Of a DNA stretch of 64,000 nt, positions 31,367 to 41,578 are shown piece after piece (position 1 is the stretch's first letter; every line of letters begins with the position of its first letter). A program made the position numbers and the translations under genes. This DNA comes from Brachyhypopomus gauderio (Eukaryota; Chordata; Actinopteri; Gymnotiformes; Hypopomidae): the NCBI RefSeq assembly GCF_052324685.1, contig NC_135220.1, forward strand, positions 3,345,216 to 3,409,215, read 5' to 3'. The notes beneath the pieces were generated by a model. It was given only the letters and a program-made list of their open reading frames with translations, had not been told where the DNA came from and searched no databases.

Positions 31367-33444
31367 ACCCTGTGTCCTCAGCTGCATGTCTGCTTCATCT
31401 GCATGCACACTGCTCAGTACTACGACCTCGTTTTATGTATAATTCCTTTACATTTTATTTCTTCTAATAAATAAACCTTGACCCCACTGGTCATTTTAGT
31501 TCCCCTGGCGTACAGGTGGATTTTACAGGTGGACAATTACAGCCTGTATGCCATCTGTCACTGTACACAATGCAACTCATCATGTCATCATTTTCTGACA
31601 TCAGAACAAATATTATCTGGACATTTCACCACTGCCAGGACAACAGTAACTGACATGTGCAAAGTGTTACTAATACACAATTTTGTTTTAAATAATTAAT
31701 GATCATATAATTTTTTTTTTTTAAATCTAATAAACAAACAAATATACTGTGCTTTACAATATTACTGATCCATATTTTGTGTGTTCTTCTGAAGCCTAAT
31801 TTTACTAGCTATACTAAAAGGCATGATCCCTTGCTGTTCTTAGCGTAGGACTGTGCTATATGTGACTAGATGTTGAGTGTAGCACAGCTGGAAATCTTTG
31901 TACCCACTTGGTGAACAAAATGTCTCACTTTACAGGACACAATCAGAAACAGAGCTGATTTTGATCAACGCTGCCCTGTAGCTTTACTAAACCAGGCCAC
32001 AGTGTATGAGTCATTAAGTGAGATGTCTTTGGGGTAGGAACATTAAAAAAACGGAAGCAGCAGGGGGCGGGGGGGGGGGGGGTAAATTAAAACACTTCTG
32101 AAGTCATTCCCCAGATCCTTCATGTTCAGTTTGCATAATAATGCCACTCAGACAGCCCACATGCATCACATGCAGCACTTTACAGTGCAGAGTACCAGCC
32201 ATGCTGAGAACACGGTTGCTTTTTCCTCCACCGTTCCACTGAACGACCATGTGCAGCAGCGGGTTTCGGTATGCCATTAAATCAGGTCAGGGAACTCAAA
32301 TCACACTCAGACGGCCCATTGTGTCTACATGGGACTGCTATGAGATCGTGCCACTAGGGTGCAAATGGAACACTGCTCTTTAATCCAGAGGGAGCGCAGT
32401 GACTCTTTTTAAGATCGTTCTGTCCAGACGTTTAATAATCTTTATTAATCAGTGGTGTCAGTAGGAAACTGAAAGTGTCCACATGTATTTTGGTCCAGAT
32501 CAATTAATCGATCTGATTGCAATTAGAAAATATATTACTTACGAGTGAACAGAATTTCATTAAAGGGCACAAGCAGAAATTAATGTTCACCTCTTGTTGT
32601 CCTGGAGATATTTTTGTGCTGCCTTACTACAGCAGATCGTAGTGACCACTAGGGTAATTATCAGCTCCTTCAGGAGCTGGGTCAGGACAGCAGATATGCC
32701 CAACCCATATCTGTGTACGGGGCTGGGACTATTTCTGAAGAGCAACGGTGAACATATAGATGATGTGAAATTATACCATGCCACACTAAAACCTGCAGTT
32801 GCCTAGGGATAGTGTGCACTTAATCAAAGTGAGCAACACTTTAGCAAACAAATCCACAGCACAGACTGATGCAGGCGGTTCTCCCAGGGCTCCGGAGCAG
32901 TGAGCAGGTCGGTGCTTCTTTCTTTTCCCGCTCATCTGCTATTTTTGTCTTCTTGTACCCACCAGGGCTCAGAGTCTCAGAACAAACACTACTGGAGTAA
33001 TTTGGTTGGAGGGGTAATGTATCACAGCGCAAGAGTGGATGTCAGTACGCTCATGTCTATGGCATGATAGAAGCTCTTTGTTCATCTCTGAGATGATGGC
33101 AATCAAAAAGAGTGGAATGAGAGACTTTGTTTAGCTGTCTGTGGTCATATACATCTCTAAAAGTGAAAGAAGAAAGAAACGCTTCTGTTAATTCAGAATC
33201 AGATGTGTGTTATGTGAATATAAGTTGTTATTCATGTGTGTTTTTGTCATTCTTTGTTTTGGATTTGCTGGGGCACAGATTAATCTTGATTGCAGACTAA
33301 ATATACTGATTTTGTTTGCAATTAATTTATTAGTAGGTATCACCCCCATACAAATAACCTCTATTTCCCCGAATGATATTGGTAGCATCTGTGTGTGACA
33401 GTGGACAATCTACCAGCGTCCAATAGCCAAGCTGAGACCTGTGT
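31367..33444. other. Gene-free stretch
   Basis: No exon or mobile element with ends is recognised. A G-run lies near 32066-32082. The short complementary frames at 33188-33398 have no family similarity. Confidence 0.5.
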
Positions 33445-33660
33445 CCAAGTCATTGATGTATGTGCCTTAGGTGAATCAACCAGGCCCAGGAGGATGTGTC
33501 TTCTAGACAGCCAGGCCCTGAGCCTACTGTGAGACCCAGTAACTGATATATGGGTGAATCAACCAGCTCTGGCTCTTCAGGCCCAGGAGAAAATGTCTTC
33601 TAGACAGAATGTGCCTATTTAGGACAGCCACCTGTGAGGTGCAGCGATAAGGTGTAAGGG
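33445..33660 (+). repeat. Left copy of a direct-repeat pair
   Basis: The segment GGTGAATCAACCAGCTCTGG ... TTCTAGACAG ... GGACAGCCACCTGTGAGGTG is repeated in the same orientation at 39270-39410. The left copy contains an internal partial duplication (two GTGAATCAACCAG...TCTTCTAGACAG modules). Weaker similarity seems to continue on both right sides for about 150 bp. It may be an LTR-type end or another dispersed family. Confidence 0.6.
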
Positions 33661-33892
33661 GGGACTGAAATACTGAAGGTTAGAAGGATGTTTGTGGCCA
33701 GGACCACCAATGGGATAATGTGTGTGGGGATGGGTGGGTGGTGATTGTGCTTTGTTTTCATTTAGTGCCTTACTGTGGCATTGATTAAAATTGATTACAG
33801 ACTGATTTGGAAATGGGCCCTGCACCAAAAGGTTTTCACAAATTATATCAGCGGCTACCCGCCTCTGACTAGTAACTGTTTTTAAAGAGCAG

Positions 33893-34335
33893 TAGAATGG
33901 GTGAGTGGGGCAGTAGAATGGGTGAGGGGGGCAGTAGAATGGGTGAGTGGGGCATTAGAATGGGTGAGTGGGGCAGTAGAATGGGTGAGGGGGGCAGTAG
34001 AATGGGTGAGGGGGGCAGTAGAATGGGTGAGTGGGGCAGTAGAATGGGTGAGTGGGGCAGTAGAATGGGTGAGGGGGGCAGTAGAATGGGTGAGTGGGGC
34101 AGTAGAATGGGTGAGGGGGGCAGTAGAATGGGTGAGTGGGGCAGTAGAATGGGTGAGGGGGGCAGTAGAATGGGTGAGTGGGGCAGTAGAATGGGTGAGG
34201 GGGGCAGTAGAATGGGTGAGTGGGGCAGTAGAATGGGTGAGGGGGGCAGTAGAATGGGTGAGTGGGGCAGTAGAATGGGTGAGGGGGGCTGTAGAATGGG
34301 TGAGGGGGGCAGTAGAATGGGTGAGGGGGGGTCTT
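33893..34335. repeat. 21 bp minisatellite
   Basis: Twenty-one direct copies of the 21 bp unit GGGGCAGTAGAATGGGTGAG plus T or G, with GTGGGG and GGGGGG variants that often alternate. The 164 and 188 codon frames are products of the period. The G-rich strand could form G-quadruplexes. Confidence 0.97.
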
Positions 34336-35006
34336 TTTTCTGTGATGTTTGTTGTTGGTTGCTGCTATGGCAGTTTCAGGAAGGTGGTTGTTTAAACCAC
34401 CGTTTGATGTGTCCTTCTATGGAGATGATCACCTACTGCAAAGGCAAGTTCAATGTGGAATAATAATCAGAATGCACATTTTTGTATATTACAAACCTAT
34501 ACTGTATATAACCTGTTTCTTTGTTTCAAACATGAACTGAGAGGCAGTGCTGAAGTGAGCTGTGTGTGTGTGTTGTAAGCAGATTTGGGTACCAGGAGTT
34601 GGAGCTGAGCTGTACCCATTGCTATCAGGAGGTGATGTGGTCAGTAAAACTGTCTAATAGATTTAACCCATACCAGGCCATACCGAACTCACACTGCACA
34701 TATAAATATCTTCGTAGAGCTACAGAATACTAAGAGGAAATTTTATATGCCCTGGGTTCCTGCATTATTTTAGAGATTATTCTGCTACAATGGCTGTTGG
34801 GCCAAAACATGGGACCCAGCATGCCACTAAATCCCCCAAGTCCTGTTTGGATCAGCAATAGAAGAATTAGGTTTTGTTCAACACCTGGAATGTGTTGCCT
34901 AAAATCTATATCACTTCAGTGTTTATCATCAATATGCATCTACTGTACGCATCTACTACAGTTCATTCCTCTAATGTACAGTATGTACAGTCTAAGTCAC
35001 AGCTCG
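34336..35006. other. Gene-free stretch
   Basis: No recognised feature between the minisatellite and the SINE. Confidence 0.5.
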
Positions 35007-35300
35007 GGGCAGTCATGGCCTGGTGGTAGGGAACTGGTCTTGTGACCGGAGGGTCATGGGTTCAATTCCCAGACCTAAGGCCATGACTGAGGTGCCCTTG
35101 AGCAAGGCACCTAACCCCAACTGCTCCCCGGGCGCCGGGCTAGGGCTGCCCACCGCTCTGGGCACATGTGATCCACAGCCCCCTAGTAATCACTAGTGTG
35201 TGTGTGTGTGTGTGTGTTCTGACTGCACAGATGGGTTAAAAGCGGAGGACAAATTTCGATTGGGGTGTAAAAATCACAATTGACAAAATATGGCACATTT
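35007..35300 (+). mobile_element. tRNA-derived SINE, plus orientation
   Basis: The head carries RNA polymerase III boxes: an A-box-like TGGCCTGGTGGT near 35016 and a B-box-like GGGTTCAATTCCC at 35058-35070. The tRNA-unrelated body follows (CCCTTGAGCAAGGCACCTAA, CCCACCGCTCTGGGCAC), then a GT repeat and a tail ATGGGTTAAAAGCGGAGGAC. A second copy lies in reverse at 37203-37512. This SINE is common in otophysan fish. Confidence 0.85.
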
Positions 35301-35815
35301 ACAATTATTTTGGAGCCAAGCATGCAGATTATTTCAATGATTGTTTCACTGTATCAATCACTTGATCTTAGATCATACACTTCATGTTCTGTTTTTAACA
35401 GAAACCTGACTAAATGAACGTAATAGTGCAACTGTACCAATTAAATGGTCCACCAAATTTTCTCATGAGTCAACAGGAGAGGTGCAAATACATTCCTATG
35501 GTCACATCCTGGACTTATCTCAAAATGTCTCACTGATACAGATCACTACTGCTGCATTTTCTTTGATATGTCTGGAAAGATTTTTCTGGACAAAATGTCT
35601 ACTTTTAAATCCAACCTATCTGGTTTGGTTGCGTCAATTCAGGTGAGATACGAAAGTGGGCACATCACCAAGGGTAGTCCGACACAATACACTGATCCTA
35701 TCTGCCCTAATTGCATTATTTTTGCAATAGCTAGCCAACACCAGTATATTACTCAAGTCCTCCAAGGGCATATGAGTTGCCTCTATGGAAAGGGGACACC
35801 TGGCAAATAAAGAGA
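35301..35815 (+). other. Probable retroelement-derived sequence, unresolved
   Basis: Fragments read weakly like retroelement protein remnants in more than one frame (for example around 35560-35805), but no domain can be named. It directly precedes the LTR at about 35.8 kb. I assign no function. Confidence 0.25.
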
Positions 35816-36110
35816 GTTTGTTTGAACAAGAAAAAATAAAGCAAGACAATCAGAAAAGACAGTGAGAAAGGAAAATTTAAGAAAGCCAATCAGAGAAGAG
35901 CAGGGATGCTCCACCTTCAGAGGATCCCATAGGTTATTTCTGACCCATAGGCTATACCCACTACCATCAGACAGTCAAGTGTTCTATTGAGTCCAACCAG
36001 CTCAATTACTCAGACTGACTCTTCGAAATAAATCTCATATTGGATTTTAAATATTACTTGTTTGCTTATCCTGAAACCTCCATTCGATACTGAAAAAATC
36101 CTCCATGACA
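35816..36110 (+). mobile_element. Retroviral/LTR-retrotransposon-type LTR (right edge defined)
   Basis: The segment ends CCTCCATGACA, is followed by a 4 bp spacer and then a primer-binding site at 36115. Within it are CCAATCAG boxes (near 35887), a CTATACCC TATA-like word (near 35952) and an AATAAA signal near 36028, in the order expected for U3-R-U5. The left edge is not defined, and no matching second LTR is seen in the window. An old, disrupted copy. Confidence 0.5.
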
Positions 36111-36114
36111 AATT

Positions 36115-36132
36115 TGGTGAGCCAGCCAGGAG
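36115..36132 (+). other. Primer-binding site complementary to tRNA-Arg
   Basis: TGGTGAGCCAGCCAGGAG matches the complement of the 3' end of animal tRNA-Arg(ACG), TGGCGAGCCAGCCAGGAG, at 17 of 18 positions. The single change is C to T at a CpG, as expected from decay. Its place four bases after an LTR-like CA end supports a retroelement 5' leader. Confidence 0.6.
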
Positions 36133-36194
36133 GATAAGATTTGGAGAAGAGGGATGACATGGACTGCCCAGTTGGCATAAGAACTTCTGGAGTC

Positions 36195-36874
36195 CAGTGG
36201 GGAACCGTCAGGGCCCTCTACGCCCTCTCAGAGGGCCTAAAATATTCTTAAAACATTATATATATATAATTATCCAATTTAATTTTATCTACTTACAGTT
36301 TTACAATCGACATCTAAACAATTACAGAAATATAAGCAAATAAATTATTCACCCGTGTCTATTCAATCTGTGTTGGAAGGTGAGGGGTTAAGTGAGCCTG
36401 TGTCTCCCCCTATCAGGACTGTGATGCCCGCTGTTCGTTTACAGAGGGCCTGGCAGTTATAATTCAGTGCAATACCAGTTTCAAATGACAGTAAAATTGA
36501 CCAATCATATCTGCCGTCTTAGTGGGCGGGCTTAACTGTATGATAATTTCCGCCCACTGTGGCGACGCTAGCTGTCGTTAGCCTACCGCCGCTATCTAGT
36601 TTCGATTCATCCCTTTGACGTCCTCATTTACATATTTACATATTCTGCTTCCGAGAACCACGAAGCTGTGAACCTTATTTTGTTTGGAAACTTATTTTGC
36701 TTAACAAGTTATCTAGTACAAATCTTATTGTTTATTGTGCTTCTAAAGCTATACTGTCGTCTCAGTTTTTTCTTTATTCTTTATTGCAGTTTATTATGAG
36801 AGGAAAAACAAAAAAAATTGGGGGGGGGGGGGGGGGGTAGCGGGCCCAGGTTTAATGGTCACGGTTTGCTACTG
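36195..36874. mobile_element. hAT-type non-autonomous transposon, 680 bp
   Basis: It starts CAGTGGGGAACCGTCAGGGCCC and its right end reads, reverse complemented, CAGTAGCAAACCGTGACC. Both sides carry the identical 8 bp CTGGAGTC (36187-36194 and 36875-36882). CAGTRG ends and an 8 bp duplication are the hAT signature. The interior has no transposase. It contains a long G-run near 36820-36837. It is inserted into the leader of the LTR element whose primer site is at 36115, so it is younger than that element. Confidence 0.9.
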
Positions 36875-36882
36875 CTGGAGTC

Positions 36883-37202
36883 TATAGGGAAAAGGTGGAG
36901 GAATGAGGAAAGGTCAGTAACCTACCAAATCTGCACTAGGAGACAATAAACCTATGACACAACAAAAATTTATTTCAGAAGTAAGCCTAGTTGTTAATAC
37001 CAGTCACCATGATAGTAAACCTTTTGATATGCACAGAAATATGTAATGATGGGACAATACCCCCAGTGACAGGCATCAATCAAGACTGAAGCAAGCTTAC
37101 TGAACATCAAGATATCCCAGAATTTATCCTCGAAGCAAATTTGGAACAAAAGACAAATGAAGGGGAGGACCTATTATATGGACCCAGCTGCAGATGTGGT
37201 GG
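36883..37202 (+). other. Probable internal region of the disrupted LTR element
   Basis: This continues the sequence interrupted by the 680 bp hAT element and the reverse SINE. It has no intact frame and no named gag or pol motif. Assignment to the retroelement rests on position only. Confidence 0.3.
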
Positions 37203-37512
37203 AACAATGAAATGAAAAATGAAAATGAAATGTGCCATATTATGTCAATTGTGATTTTTACACCCCAATCGAAATTTGTCCTCCGCTTTTAACCCATCTG
37301 TGCAGTCAGAACACACACACACACTAGTGGTTACTAGGGGGCTGTGGATCACACGTGCCCAGAGCGGTGGGCAGCCCTAGCTCTGGCGCCTGGGGAGCAG
37401 TTGGGGTTAGGTGCCTTGCTCAAGGGCACCTCAGTCATGGCCTGTCTGGGAATCGAACCCATGACCCTCCGGTCACAAGACCAGTTCCCTAACCACCAGG
37501 CCATGACTGCCT
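37203..37512 (-). mobile_element. tRNA-derived SINE, minus orientation
   Basis: Reverse-complement copy of the SINE at 35007-35300. It contains CCTCCGCTTTTAACCCATCT, the AC repeat, GTGCCCAGAGCGGTGGGCAG, TTAGGTGCCTTGCTCAAGGG and the tRNA-like head GGGAATCGAACCCATGACC. The copies differ at scattered positions, so they are independent insertions and not a recent duplication. Confidence 0.85.
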
Positions 37513-37683
37513 CAATCAAGCAAAGGTGGATGGTATTTGAAAAAAAGGTTAGCCCACACCTGAAGTAGGGTTCAACCTAAAGGAGTCAAGGCACAAGAGC
37601 ACACAGCTCTGCCCACTACACTACAGGGAAAGTGAGGGGGAATAACTCATGAAGAACGATTGTAGGGAGTGCTTAGTGGAGTC

Positions 37684-37840
37684 CATGGACGTAATTTTGA
37701 TTTCAAAAGTGGGGGGGACATGGATTCGTCGCTATTTAAATATTTGGTTTTAACCGTAAAAACTGGGGGGGACCAAAGCCGGCTTTTGAAAAAGTGGGGG
37801 GGACATGTCCCCCCCGTCCCCCCCCAAAATTACGTCCGTG
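37684..37840. mobile_element. Mini hAT-type MITE, 157 bp
   Basis: The ends CATGGACGTAATTTTG and CAAAATTACGTCCGTG are inverted with one mismatch. The identical 8 bp GTGGAGTC flanks both sides (37676-37683 and 37841-37848). The interior is rich in GGGGGGGAC words. The 8 bp duplication places it in hAT or a similar superfamily. Confidence 0.88.
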
Positions 37841-37848
37841 GTGGAGTC

Positions 37849-39259
37849 ATAGGGGAGGAAGGGAGTTCACCCATCCAGAAGGCATGGAATTATAGGTGGA
37901 ACCCTCAGCTACTCTAACTAAAAAGCAAACAAACAAAGCTCCAGTAGACTTGTCCCTTCCAAGAATCAAACCTCATTTGCCCTGGTCAGCGATCCAGAGT
38001 CCAGTCTCCACTCTACAGGTGAACAGTGACATCAGCATGTGGCCCTACCTCTGCCACTATTGCTAGCACCTTAGTGGCAAGAACCACAATGAAGAAGAAC
38101 CCTGACATGTCTAGGGAATGCTGGTGACCATCAGCTGACGCAAGTGCCTTCCAACTACCATTTCTTACCATTGTACCTGAACAAAAACATGATTCTTGTC
38201 AGGGTGGGATGCATCACCATGTTCTTTTCCATAAATACAGACTAATACCATTCGGTCAAAAACAAGCTTTAACCTACAAAAGACCTGAATTTGTATGGAT
38301 AACTGGATTCTCAGCTTTATCTCAAAAGATCTGATTTACTGCGTCCCAAATATTGGTAGTGGAAGATCTATAACAATAATTTTACCCCTTCTCCAGAATC
38401 CCAAATCCCAACATTATTTTGGAATGTTCTGCTTTTGGATCCCTGATTTTCTTCCTAATTTAGTAGCATCACATTCCCACCTGTCAGGTGAGTCTCCCCT
38501 GTCACACAGCAGCTACCCAGGTATCACCAGGCATCAAACTTGTGATCCCCTGATGATAGAGTTATAATAGGGTTACAAGGATTGTGCCATCAGGGATTTA
38601 AAGTTAGGGGCATGACGTCAATGTCTCTTTGACCGACATGAACATTAATAAAGGTTGTTTGCTTGCTTAGTTAGCGTTAGATCTTCTAACTTTAGGGAGA
38701 CCTCATGATTTATCAGAACATCTCTGTAACGATTGAGAGGTTTACTCGTTATGCATGGGCTGTTCATGGACCAACCTGCAAAGTCTACAGACCAAGTTCA
38801 AGTTGCATTATATTGTGCAAACATTTGAGTGCCCAAATGAGAGGCCATTCTGATTAAGGTCTCACATGATGTTCCAACATCAAATAAGGTCTATTTTCAC
38901 CTTTTTTGATGTTTGAACATCATGTGAGGCATCCAGCAGATGTGGTATGATGGGCCAGCTAGGTGAAAAAGATCACCAGCAGTTATGCTTATTCTTTATC
39001 TATTTCATCTATGGCTTGTGTAGCAGAGCAGTTTATACAGGCATAGACTGACTAGATTACAATTCCTTTAGTTCCAGGACAGCAAAAGTAGGAAGAACAG
39101 GTGGAGACCTGGGAAATTCAAGCTTAGGGGTCACCTGTGGTTGTTTATCTAGATAAGGACGATCTGACCCATAGAGGTACGTCTGACAGAAGAGGAAAAG
39201 AGGGTTTTGCAAAAAGGAATTCTATCATGCTCTATATCAAGTCTATCACAAGAGCGCCT
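37849..39259. other. Gene-free stretch, possible retroelement remnants
   Basis: No intact frame or nameable domain. It contains the long hairpin at 38861-38928. Part of it may still belong to the disrupted LTR element. Confidence 0.4.
38861..38928. repeat. Near-perfect hairpin, 29 bp arms
   Basis: The left arm (38861-38889) and the right arm (38900-38928) are complementary at 27 of 29 positions and separated by a 10 bp loop. The arms begin CTCACATGATGTT. This is either a fold-back element or a miRNA-like precursor. Nothing shows that it is transcribed. Confidence 0.8.
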
Positions 39260-39425
39260 GTAACTGACCCTGAGCCAACTGAGAGACCTAGTCATTGATA
39301 TATGGATGAATCAACCAGCTCTGGCTCTTCAGGCCCAGGAGAAAATTCTGTCTTCTAGACAGAATGTGCCAATTTAGGACAGCCACCTGTGAGGTGCAGA
39401 GATGAGGTGCAAGGGTCACAGGCAT
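39260..39425 (+). repeat. Right copy of the direct-repeat pair
   Basis: It shares GATGAATCAACCAGCTCTGG, CTTCAGGCCCAGGAGAAAAT, TCTAGACAGAATGTGCC and AGGACAGCCACCTGTGAGGT with the copy near 33540-33650, in the same orientation. Weaker similarity follows (TTTATTTTCATG..., GGGGTATTGCACCC versus ATGGGCCCTGCACC). The two copies bracket the transposon cluster at 33.7-39.2 kb. Confidence 0.6.
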
Positions 39426-40537
39426 TAAGGGTTTGGGGGTTGCTGTGTGGAGGAAGCAGTTTATATGTTCATTCAGTATTGTTTTTTATGTTTTATAAGC
39501 TGTGACTTTTTTAGTTTATTTTCATGTGTTATTGTAGTGCTTTGTTTGTGGTTTGCTCTTGTGGTGTTGTAGTGATTGAAATGAATTGCTGACTATATGG
39601 ATTTATTAATTGGACTGAATGGGGTATTGCACCCCTACCATTAAGGAACTTCTATTTTGCTAGATCTGGCACTGCATATATAGGACTTATATCTTGGACT
39701 TGTGTTCCTACATGCGGATGCTGCTGTTGGGGGATTATGTTTGATATCTTTCAGTGCATTTGGAATGGTTGTATTTTCATGTATATATGAATATATATAT
39801 ATATTCATTGAGTGAGTGTGTACATAGTTGCCTTGATCCTCCCAAATCTAAAGAAACCTCAGGTGCCGTATTAGGCCAGCAGAGTTCCAGTTTGCCACTG
39901 GGTGTCGTAGTCGGTTATATTCGTTATTTATCTGGGGCACAGCAGCATACATAAAGTTAATGATTAGTGTGGTGTTAAGGTCTGAAACAAGGGCGTCCAG
40001 CAAATTCCGACGCAGAAACAGAGACAATTTGTCTCAGGACTGTGGGGAATAAAAATAATTAAATCGATGAGAAAAATAACGGAAACGGAAGTGAAGTGCG
40101 CGTTTGCATCTGCTGAGACGCATGCCTTTGACGTGAAAGCAGAGCGATAGGCATTATGTAACGTCTTCGGCACACATGCCTGGATGTGTGACTGCCGGAG
40201 CAGCGCGCGAAGGCGGGGGGGGGAGATGGGGGAACGCGCGAGGAGAGAAGCCGCAGGCTCACGTCGGCACTGTGTCGCTTGGCAAAGCTGTTCAGCCGTG
40301 CAACGCTAACGGGGTGCATAACAAGCCTCATAATAAGAGGGAAGAAACCTGTCTCTTAGTGATGCCGCAGTGTTCTTCGGCTGTTGCCGGATGTCATGCA
40401 AGGACGTTTAACGTGAAGGTCCCCTGTTTATTTGTTGAAAAGACAACTGAGGGCTGAAAAGAAACACAACCGTAAGAAAGGGATTGTGGCAAACAGTGTT
40501 TTGTACAGACCATTTTCTTGTTAGAAAAGAAAATCCA
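39426..40537. other. Gene-free stretch with a CpG-rich patch
   Basis: No exon is supported. A CpG-rich patch at about 40080-40400 contains GCGCGCGAAGGCG and GAACGCGCGAGG. It could be an orphan CpG island or an undetected first exon. The overlapping frames on both strands there have no known domain. Confidence 0.4.
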
Positions 40538-41578
40538 CACTCACTGACCAGTGGCCACTTTATTAGGTACACCTGTCCAACTGCTCATTACCGCAAATGT
40601 CGAATCAGCCAATCACATGGCAGCAACTCAATGCATTTAGGCATGTAGACATGACCAAGACGACCTGCTGCAGTTCAAACCAAGCATCAGAATTGGGAAG
40701 AAAGGTGATTTAAGTGACCTTGAACATGGTATGGTTGTTGGTGCCAGACGGGCTGGTCTGAGTATTTCAGAAACTGCTGATCTACTGGAATTTTCATGCA
40801 CAACCATCTCTAGGGTTTACAGAGAATGGTCCAAAAAAGAAAAAATATCCAGTGAGCTGCAGTTTTGTGGGTGCAAATGCCTCGTTGATGCCAGAGGTCA
40901 GAGGAGAATGGCCAGGCTGGTTTGAGTTGACAGAACAGCAACAGTAACTCAAATAAATGTCGTTACATCCGAGGCATGCAGAAGAGAATCTCTGAACACA
41001 ACACGTTGAACCTTGAGGTGGATGGGCTACAGCAGCAGAAGACCACACTGGGTGCCACTCCTGTCAGCTAAGAACAGGAAACCGAGGCTACAATTCGCAC
41101 AGGCTCACCAAAATTGAACAATAGAAGATTGGAAAAACATTGCTTGGTCTAATGAGTCTCGATTTCTGCTGTGACATTCAGATGGTAGGGTCAGAACATG
41201 AAAGCATGGATCCATCCTGCCTTGGTGTGGGGGATATTTTCCCAGCACACTTTGGGCCCATTAGTACCACTTGAGCATCGTGTCAACACCACAGCCTACC
41301 TGAGTATTGTTGCTGACCATGTCCATTACTTTATGACCACAGTGTACCCATCTTCTGATGGCTACTTCCAGCAAGATTACGCACCATGTCATAAAGCACA
41401 AATCATCTCAGATTGGTTTCTTGAACACAATGAGTTCACTGTACTCAAATGGCCTCTCTGAGGAATTTTTCCAGTACCTTGTTGAATCTATAACACGAAG
41501 GATTAAGGCAGTTATGAAGGCAAAAGGAAGTCTGACCCAGGACTAGCAATGCGTACCTAATAAAGTGGCTAGTGATTG
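40538..41578 (+). mobile_element. Tc1-like DNA transposon, internally deleted copy
   Basis: The left end CACTCACTGACCAGTGGCCA and the right end, reverse complemented, CAATCACTAGCCACTTTATT are imperfect inverted repeats. TA follows the right end. Inside are remnants of a DD34E transposase: an HTH region ([18 protein letters not shown]), a WSNES motif where the first catalytic Asp has become Asn, and FQQDYAPCHKA with the second Asp. Compared with the copy at 60288 it lacks several short stretches and about 130 bp at the 3' part. That 3' deletion removes the PIEHLW motif with the catalytic Glu. It also carries in-frame stops. Not active. Confidence 0.9.

Noticed and set aside
33897..34463. 188-codon and 164-codon repeat proteins
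   Set aside because: The 21 bp period keeps frames open. The predicted protein is a pure seven-residue repeat with no gene-like flanks.
35040..35075. tRNA-like sequence with a B box
   Set aside because: It is the head of a SINE. It has no complete cloverleaf and a second copy exists at 37203-37512.
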